35,273 bases of DNA from Paulinella micropora. Lineage: Eukaryota; Cercozoa; Imbricatea; Euglyphida. This document shows positions 30,218-35,273 of this stretch, one piece after another (positions within the stretch are counted from its first letter, which is position 1; the number at the start of each line of letters is the position of its first letter). The translations under genes were made by a program, and so were the position numbers. The notes below the pieces were generated by a model, which saw only the letters and a program-made list of their open reading frames with translations, ran no database searches and was not told the origin of the DNA. The stretch lies in assembly GCA_009731375.1 (NCBI GenBank), contig BJOX01000280.1:667321-702593 (forward strand). The letters are read 5' to 3'.

Positions 30218-32917
30218 TCATGTGCTCGCGTCGGCAGTCAAGTGCTCTGCATCCTCAAGGCGCTGCCTTTTGTTCTGTCGCTGTTCCGCTTCCTCCTTGC
30301 CTTCTTCCTTCTTGTTCCTGCGTTTGCCTGCTACTTTCAGCGCGTCCTTGACAGCCTTTTCTTTTAGTCGCTTTATCATCCGCATGGCTGCTTTTTTGTC
30401 GGGAACCATGTCAGTCTGTACCATGAGCCCCGCACATGCCTCCTCGCTCGCCTCCCCTGTGTCCCTAAAAGGTTCCACTTCTTCCTCCTCTTCCGCCGAC
30501 CCGATCATCACCCGGTCATAGGCTCTGCGCGTAAGCAAGCGCATATGCACGATCCCGGGTTTCTTGTTACGAGGAGCGTTCGTATGACCACATCCGCGGG
30601 CGTAGCCACACAGGTTAGGCTCGCACGACACGTCGCATACATGTCCAAGTTCCTTGGTAGACCGAGGACAAAACTCACAGTAGTTTACGCGGATGACTTT
30701 CTTGGTCAGGCCCGAGGTCGCCTGCACCCGATGGACTTCGTATTCGGACCTGCGCAGCGCGGTATCTCCCAGGTCCTCTGCAGTCACGGTGTGCAGCTTG
30801 CAGTCTTCCTTCAGGTACTTGTTGACTGCGTTCGCAAAGTCTTGCCACGGCGTAAAATGGTTCTTCTCGAAAACAACGCCGTAGTCCTTGCTGCCATCGT
30901 TCAGAAAACGGGCCAGCACGTTCGTCCTGCTCTCCACGAATTTCTGGTTCTGTCGCAGCTCCTCTGGCGCAATGTTCGCCCAAAAGTCTGCGCGCGGGTG
31001 CTCGTCCACTGCGCGCTTGTACCTAGCGACGCAGCGCGCCAGGATGTAGGGCATTTCGTTCGCGATAATGTGTTTCCCGAGGCCGTCGTCCGCCTTTTTC
31101 ACGAGATTGTTGAACAGAAACAGAGCCACCCGACGCTTCCACTGGCCTTGGCCGTCCTTGTAGTTGAACATGTAGTTCGCGCCCACTATAAGCGGCGGTT
31201 TCCAGTTCACCGTGCTCTTGGCGGTCTTGTTCTTGAGTGGTACATTGACCGGCTCGCCCGACACCATGCTTTGCATCGTGGCCTGGTCAACCGTACTCGC
31301 AAAGTCGAGTGGCAGGTCCGGGATCACGACAAGCTCCTTGTCGTACAGCGAAGACAACCCGAAGTTCTTCTCTGTGTTCTTGCTGATAGAGCCCACCTTG
31401 CCAGAGGGCTTCATTGACTGCAGGATCTCGATGACTGTTCCTTTCCCTGTGCCCCCGTCGCCCAGCATGAAAGGAAGCACCTGCCAGTTATCTCGTTCCC
31501 TGAGCGGGAAATGGAGCCTGCCCAGCAACGTTTCGAAGATCTCGCACATAGGATTGCTCAACTGGAACCCAAGCAGGTCTCGCCAGTCAGGAGTCATGTC
31601 GTCGTCGCCGCACATGGCCTTGATCATCTTCTCCGTGTCCACCTCGACGTCGTAGAAATGATCAGTAAACGGAGCAGCCTGCCCGTCCGCACGCAGTTGT
31701 TCCCAGGTGCGGATGGTCAGAGTGCGCGAGTTGAAGGTGCAGTTCCTGAAGCTGATCCAGTCAGTCCGCATCTCCGACGGGCGCTTGACAGGGAAGAAGC
31801 GGTGGCTAGTACCAACGAACCACTTGAGATGTTTTTCCTTGTTGACGTTCTGGTAGTAATCGGTGTCCATCAGGATACGATCCATGTACACCTCCGCCTC
31901 GCCTACAAAGCAGTAGACTCCCTCGATTCTCGCGTGGGGGCCAAGTACCTCCCCGTTGAAGCGAATGTCCCTGGAACGCCGTGCATGCTTCACCAGGTCG
32001 TGCCTGCACTTCTCGTCGTTGCTGGACAGCTTGTGCAAGTGCTGATCGCCGTAGTACAGGTCCCAGTCATCGTCGGTCGGCGTCCCGGCATCAGAATGGA
32101 AGGCCACTTCGTACCCAGTCGTCGTTTTGACGTACTCTTGCACCTGCTGGATCATCTCGTCCGTCATGATCTTGCCTTCGCCCCACACTCTCTCGACGCC
32201 GATCTCGTCGTGTTTCCACACGCCCACGTTGTACAGCTTGTTCTTGCCGTCCCTGCGCGAGTGGAAGAACTCGACGACCTTTTCCATAATCTTGCGCTCC
32301 AGGCTCTGCCAGACGTAGGAAAAGAAGGTCGCCTCCTTGTTGGGCTTGTTATCAGTTGTTGCACCGCCTGCCACATCGGGCCGTACTCCGCCAGCATCAC
32401 GAAAAGAGGCACCACGCTCTTCCATTGCTTCTTCCATTCTTTCAGGAGGTTGCACTCCAGCTCGGGGTCGCCAGTCACTTTTTGCCCGTTGATGACAGCC
32501 AGGAACGCCTTCTTGCCGCGCTTCTTCCCTGCATCGTCGTGCGCCCATTTGAGCTCAGCGCACAGATCCTCGATCATGGCTTCCCTGCCGCCTGGCTGCG
32601 CGTAATACATGCTCAGGCACCTCGATCCCGTTCTTGAACATTGCTTGCACGAGCAGAGTACACGCCGCGTTCTTGATATCCAGCCACTCGTAGTAATCGC
32701 CCGCGGCCATGCGACAGATCCACTTCTTCCTCAGACCGATCGCGCACTTCCCCCAGAGCCTAGTCCCCTCGCAGCCCCTGCTCTCCGTGTATTCGATCAT
32801 TGCGCTCCCGTGGCTCTTCTTGTACAAACCGATGATGTCGCTCACCTTCGCAGCCTCGTCCACTGGCAGGCGCGCCAGCGTCAGGATGTGCTGCAGCCGT
32901 TCCACGTTCACGCGCTG
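30218..32917 (-). pseudogene. D5-like primase-helicase (two frameshifts, 5' end in gap)
   Basis: Superfamily 3 helicase fused to a primase-type N-terminus, needed for viral DNA replication. The visible part starts inside the 590-N gap. The first piece (32911-about 32605) includes YTESRGCEGTRLWGK and AAGDYYEWLDIKNAACTLLV, an N-terminal module seen in many NCLDV D5 proteins. A second piece (about 32605-32360) contains KKRGKKAFLAVINGQKV. The rest, to 30218, holds the D5 core with Walker A GDGGTGKGT (about 31440-31470), Walker B-like KELVVIPDLP, motif C-like PPLIVGANYMF and KRRVALFLFNN. A Cys/His cluster (NYCEFCP, HVCDVSCEPNLCGY, GCGH) near the C-terminus may bind zinc, and a basic KRRNKKEEG tail ends the protein. 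Two single-base shifts break the frame; motifs are intact. Confidence 0.8.
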
Positions 32918-33507
32918 NNNNNNNNNNNNNNNNNNNNNNNNNNNNNNNNNNNNNNNNNNNNNNNNNNNNNNNNNNNNNNNNNNNNNNNNNNNNNNNNNNN
33001 NNNNNNNNNNNNNNNNNNNNNNNNNNNNNNNNNNNNNNNNNNNNNNNNNNNNNNNNNNNNNNNNNNNNNNNNNNNNNNNNNNNNNNNNNNNNNNNNNNNN
33101 NNNNNNNNNNNNNNNNNNNNNNNNNNNNNNNNNNNNNNNNNNNNNNNNNNNNNNNNNNNNNNNNNNNNNNNNNNNNNNNNNNNNNNNNNNNNNNNNNNNN
33201 NNNNNNNNNNNNNNNNNNNNNNNNNNNNNNNNNNNNNNNNNNNNNNNNNNNNNNNNNNNNNNNNNNNNNNNNNNNNNNNNNNNNNNNNNNNNNNNNNNNN
33301 NNNNNNNNNNNNNNNNNNNNNNNNNNNNNNNNNNNNNNNNNNNNNNNNNNNNNNNNNNNNNNNNNNNNNNNNNNNNNNNNNNNNNNNNNNNNNNNNNNNN
33401 NNNNNNNNNNNNNNNNNNNNNNNNNNNNNNNNNNNNNNNNNNNNNNNNNNNNNNNNNNNNNNNNNNNNNNNNNNNNNNNNNNNNNNNNNNNNNNNNNNNN
33501 NNNNNNN
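32918..33507. other. Assembly gap (590 N)
   Basis: Undetermined sequence between the D5-like gene and the poly-C-flanked terminal segment. The start of the D5 gene, and possibly another gene, is hidden here. Confidence 0.99.
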
Positions 33508-34140
33508 ACCCCCCCCCCCCCTCCCTCCCTCCTCTTTCCTTTTTCGAATTTTTTTAAAAATTCAAAAAAAGTGTCTCAGATGTCTCAGGCCTATCATTTT
33601 CCCTATAGTTTATGAGACAGGCTGAGACAGACGGCCAAATTTGTCGCATAACCCGTCGTTGAGACCAAGAAAACGACAAATTTATCCACAACTTTTCGGG
33701 GAGGGGTAAAAAAGTACCCACCCCCCTAGGGCCTGGGGGGCCGGGGGTGTCTCAGTGTCTCAAGCCCCGGCCAAGCAGGTGTCGACTGACCCTTGTACAC
33801 TTGTACAGTGTCGGCTGACCCTTGTACAGGGTCGACCGACAAGCTATGGGTAGGGCTTTTTGCGGTAAATTTTCTTGGCCTCGACAAATTTGTCGCATAA
33901 CCCGTCGTTGAGACAAGAAAACGACAAATTTTATCCACAACTTTTCCGGAGGGGGTAAAAAAGTACCCACCCCCCTGGGGCCTGGGGGGCAGGGTGTGTC
34001 TCAGTGTCTCAAGCCCGGCCAAGCAGGTGTCGACCGACCCTTGTACAGTGTCGACCGACATTGGCACAGTGTCGACCGACACTGACACTGTGTCGACCAA
34101 CAGACCCGACCGGACCCCGGAACCCTTTAATGATTAAGTC
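33508..34140. repeat. Non-coding 249-bp repeat with inverted repeats and 21-bp iterons
   Basis: Two diverged direct copies with a 249-bp period (about 33637-33885 and 33886-34101). Each has AAATTTGTCG...CGACAAATTT arms (33637-33646/33674-33683 and 33886-33895/33922-33931), a shared GTAAAAAAGTACCCACCCCCC block, and a run of GTGTCGACCGAC motifs. In the second copy these are spaced exactly 21 bases (34027, 34048, 34069, 34090). No coding potential. The segment begins after the gap with a poly-C run. This organisation resembles a replication origin, a virus genome end or a protein-binding control region. Confidence 0.7.
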
Positions 34141-35097
34141 TTAAACTTGCTTCTTGAAGCCGGGATGAGAGACAGAGATGATTTCGAAGGGCGAACCTTG
34201 CTTGAAGCCGTGGTGCAGCAGCGTTTGCTCGCACAGCACGTGGGCGTGGTCAGAACGGCCGTCGAACAGCAGACGTCGCCCAAAGTCGACCCCGAAGCAG
34301 TGGGTGCCCTTGATGACTATTGCCAGCCCTTGCGCGGGTTCGAGCAGCCTGTTGAGGCTCCTGGCGACGGCGGGCTCGCGGCAGACAGTGAGATCGGGGT
34401 TCTGTAACCAGTCGACAAACTCAAAAAAGACGGCTAGAGACTTGATGCTCTTCCCGAACTTGCGCATCTTCTTGTTGTATTGACGCGGCGCGGCCAGTAC
34501 GTTGAACAAGGCAAAAGCTGCGCACGCGTACCTCTGGAGGTGCTTGAAGCGTTGTTGGACCTTGCTGGCAACTGCGGCGACCCCAGCCAAACCGGGCGTC
34601 AGTGCAGCTGCCGGCAAGGCCGAACCATCGCCAAGACACTTCCACGAGCCTCGCTTGGCCACTACCTCCTCGTTGATNNNNNNNNNNTTGATCGTTCGCA
34701 CCCAATGAGCGTGCTCTACTGGGTCGTGCTCGTTCCAGGCCAGAACCGCCTCCAAGGGCTCATAGCTTTTCTTGAGCTTGCCAGTGACCTGGTTGCGAAA
34801 GGTCACGCGCAGGTACTGCACACCATCTAGTAGCATAGACGTGTCCCAGCCTACCGACTGCTCTTGGTCCTTGTCGAGCCAAGAAACCTCCTCGACGCCT
34901 AATACACGCCCAGTAGGCTGGAACCTCGTGGGGAGCCCTTCTGCCACGCCGGCCTCGCTAGCCTTCCTTGCCTTCTTCTCGGGTCTGTCGCTCCTACTTG
35001 CCGGACGCTTGGTACCCACGTCTGCGGGCAAGCTAGTGTCCTTGGCAGCCGACACTGACGCGGTGGTTGGTAGGTCCGGGACCACCAGGACCGTCAT
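34141..35097 (-). CDS. Unrecognised protein with a possible C-terminal hydrolase-like motif
   Basis: Start ATG 35097 (MTVLVVPDLPTTASVS); an in-frame upstream ATG at 35208 would add a less likely extension. A basic stretch RPASRSDRPEKKARK near residue 35 may be a nuclear signal. The middle part VLGVEEVSWLDKDQ...QYLRVTFRNQVTG looks like a small beta domain. A helical part (KVQQRFKHLQRYACAAFALF) follows. The end GTHCFGVDFGRRLLFDGR has the H-x-x-G-V-D...R-L-x-x-D pattern found in uncharacterised proteins of viruses and mobile elements and reminiscent of papain-fold peptidases, but no matching Cys is evident. A 10-N gap (34678-34687) lies inside; flanking TTGAT overlaps, and merging it keeps the frame. 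Confidence 0.5.
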   Translation of the reverse strand: MTVLVVPDLPTTASVSAAKDTSLPADVGTKRPASRSDRPEKKARKASEAGVAEGLPTRFQPTGRVLGVEEVSWLDKDQEQSVGWDTSMLLDGVQYLRVTFRNQVTGKLKKSYEPLEAVLAWNEHDPVEHAHWVRTIXXXXINEEVVAKRGSWKCLGDGSALPAAALTPGLAGVAAVASKVQQRFKHLQRYACAAFALFNVLAAPRQYNKKMRKFGKSIKSLAVFFEFVDWLQNPDLTVCREPAVARSLNRLLEPAQGLAIVIKGTHCFGVDFGRRLLFDGRSDHAHVLCEQTLLHHGFKQGSPFEIISVSHPGFKKQV

Positions 35098-35273
35098 GAC
35101 GACTACACACACAGACACATCCAACTTGTTCAAACACTGAGTTGGTGTTCTCTCGTCTTCACCATTCGATTCAGATACTTGTTCTACCCCCCGAAACACC
35201 ATACACACACGAAGACACCACCGGACACACCCACACCATACTCTGCCCCGCCCCTTCCCTGCCCCCCCCCCCC
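35098..35273. other. Window end, promoter side of the last gene, poly-C terminus
   Basis: ACACA-rich sequence upstream of the last - strand gene, ending in a C11 run. The segment after the 590-N gap also starts with a C run, so both ends of 33508-35273 are poly-C. No further gene is seen. Confidence 0.5.

Noticed and set aside
33683-33691. TTATCCACA, a perfect bacterial DnaA box, present in both 249-bp repeats
   Set aside because: Matches are expected by chance in A/T-rich repeats and there is no bacterial context; the 21-bp iterons are the better signal.

Overview
The window looks like eukaryotic genomic DNA carrying two different DNA-virus-derived segments. No bacterial features were found: no Shine-Dalgarno spacing, no operon-style RBSs and no rRNA. 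The host species cannot be named from sequence alone. The left third has very long ATT, CATA/CATG, CAGA, GAA and CT microsatellites, a tRNA-like element, a small (ATT)n-tailed repeat family and a 3'-truncated non-LTR retrotransposon. That fits a repeat-rich protist or invertebrate; a plasmodial amoebozoan is only a guess. The sequence is a scaffold with N gaps at 653-702, 18045-18054, 25101-25110, 32918-33507 and 34678-34687.

Region 1 (1-7690) is host repeat DNA with no convincing cellular gene. Region 2 (about 7700-22558) is AT-rich and carries most of a Polinton/Maverick or Polinton-like virus. On the + strand are a small basic protein, a decayed protein-primed DNA polymerase B, and two small genes with an ExoX-like C-terminal domain. 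On the - strand is a compact morphogenesis block, read from 22558 down to 13184: S74-type fibre protein, two-TM membrane protein, small unknown protein, A32-like packaging ATPase, small basic protein, Lys/Glu-rich coiled-coil protein, Ulp1/adenovirus-type cysteine protease, double-jelly-roll-type major capsid candidate, and a conserved viral structural protein. The two blocks converge on hairpins at 13082-13171. No integrase and no terminal inverted repeats were found. The polymerase is beyond function (internal duplication, insertion, large deletion, stop codon). Most other genes have single-base frameshifts, so this is a degraded endogenous element, possibly with added sequencing error.

Region 3 (about 22559-35273) changes abruptly to GC-rich coding DNA with a nucleocytoplasmic large DNA virus (Nucleocytoviricota) gene set: VLTF3-like and VLTF2-like late transcription factors, a PCNA-like clamp, a DUF5871-like protein, the large subunit of class I ribonucleotide reductase (three frameshifts, catalytic residues retained), a small membrane protein, a D5-like primase-helicase and two unrecognised genes. 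Intergenic spaces are short and A/T-rich. A 249-bp repeat with inverted repeats and 21-bp iterons lies at 33637-34101. The boundary at about 22558 cuts a Polinton gene and lies at the end of an NCLDV gene, so it is either a real insertion or rearrangement or a chimeric join.

The most notable points are: (i) the juxtaposition of a Polinton-like virus and an NCLDV segment; (ii) an in-phase 94-nt GT-AG intron predicted in the capsid protease gene; (iii) an exact 1026-bp duplication around a 10-N gap that looks like an unmerged assembly overlap; (iv) the iteron and inverted-repeat region.
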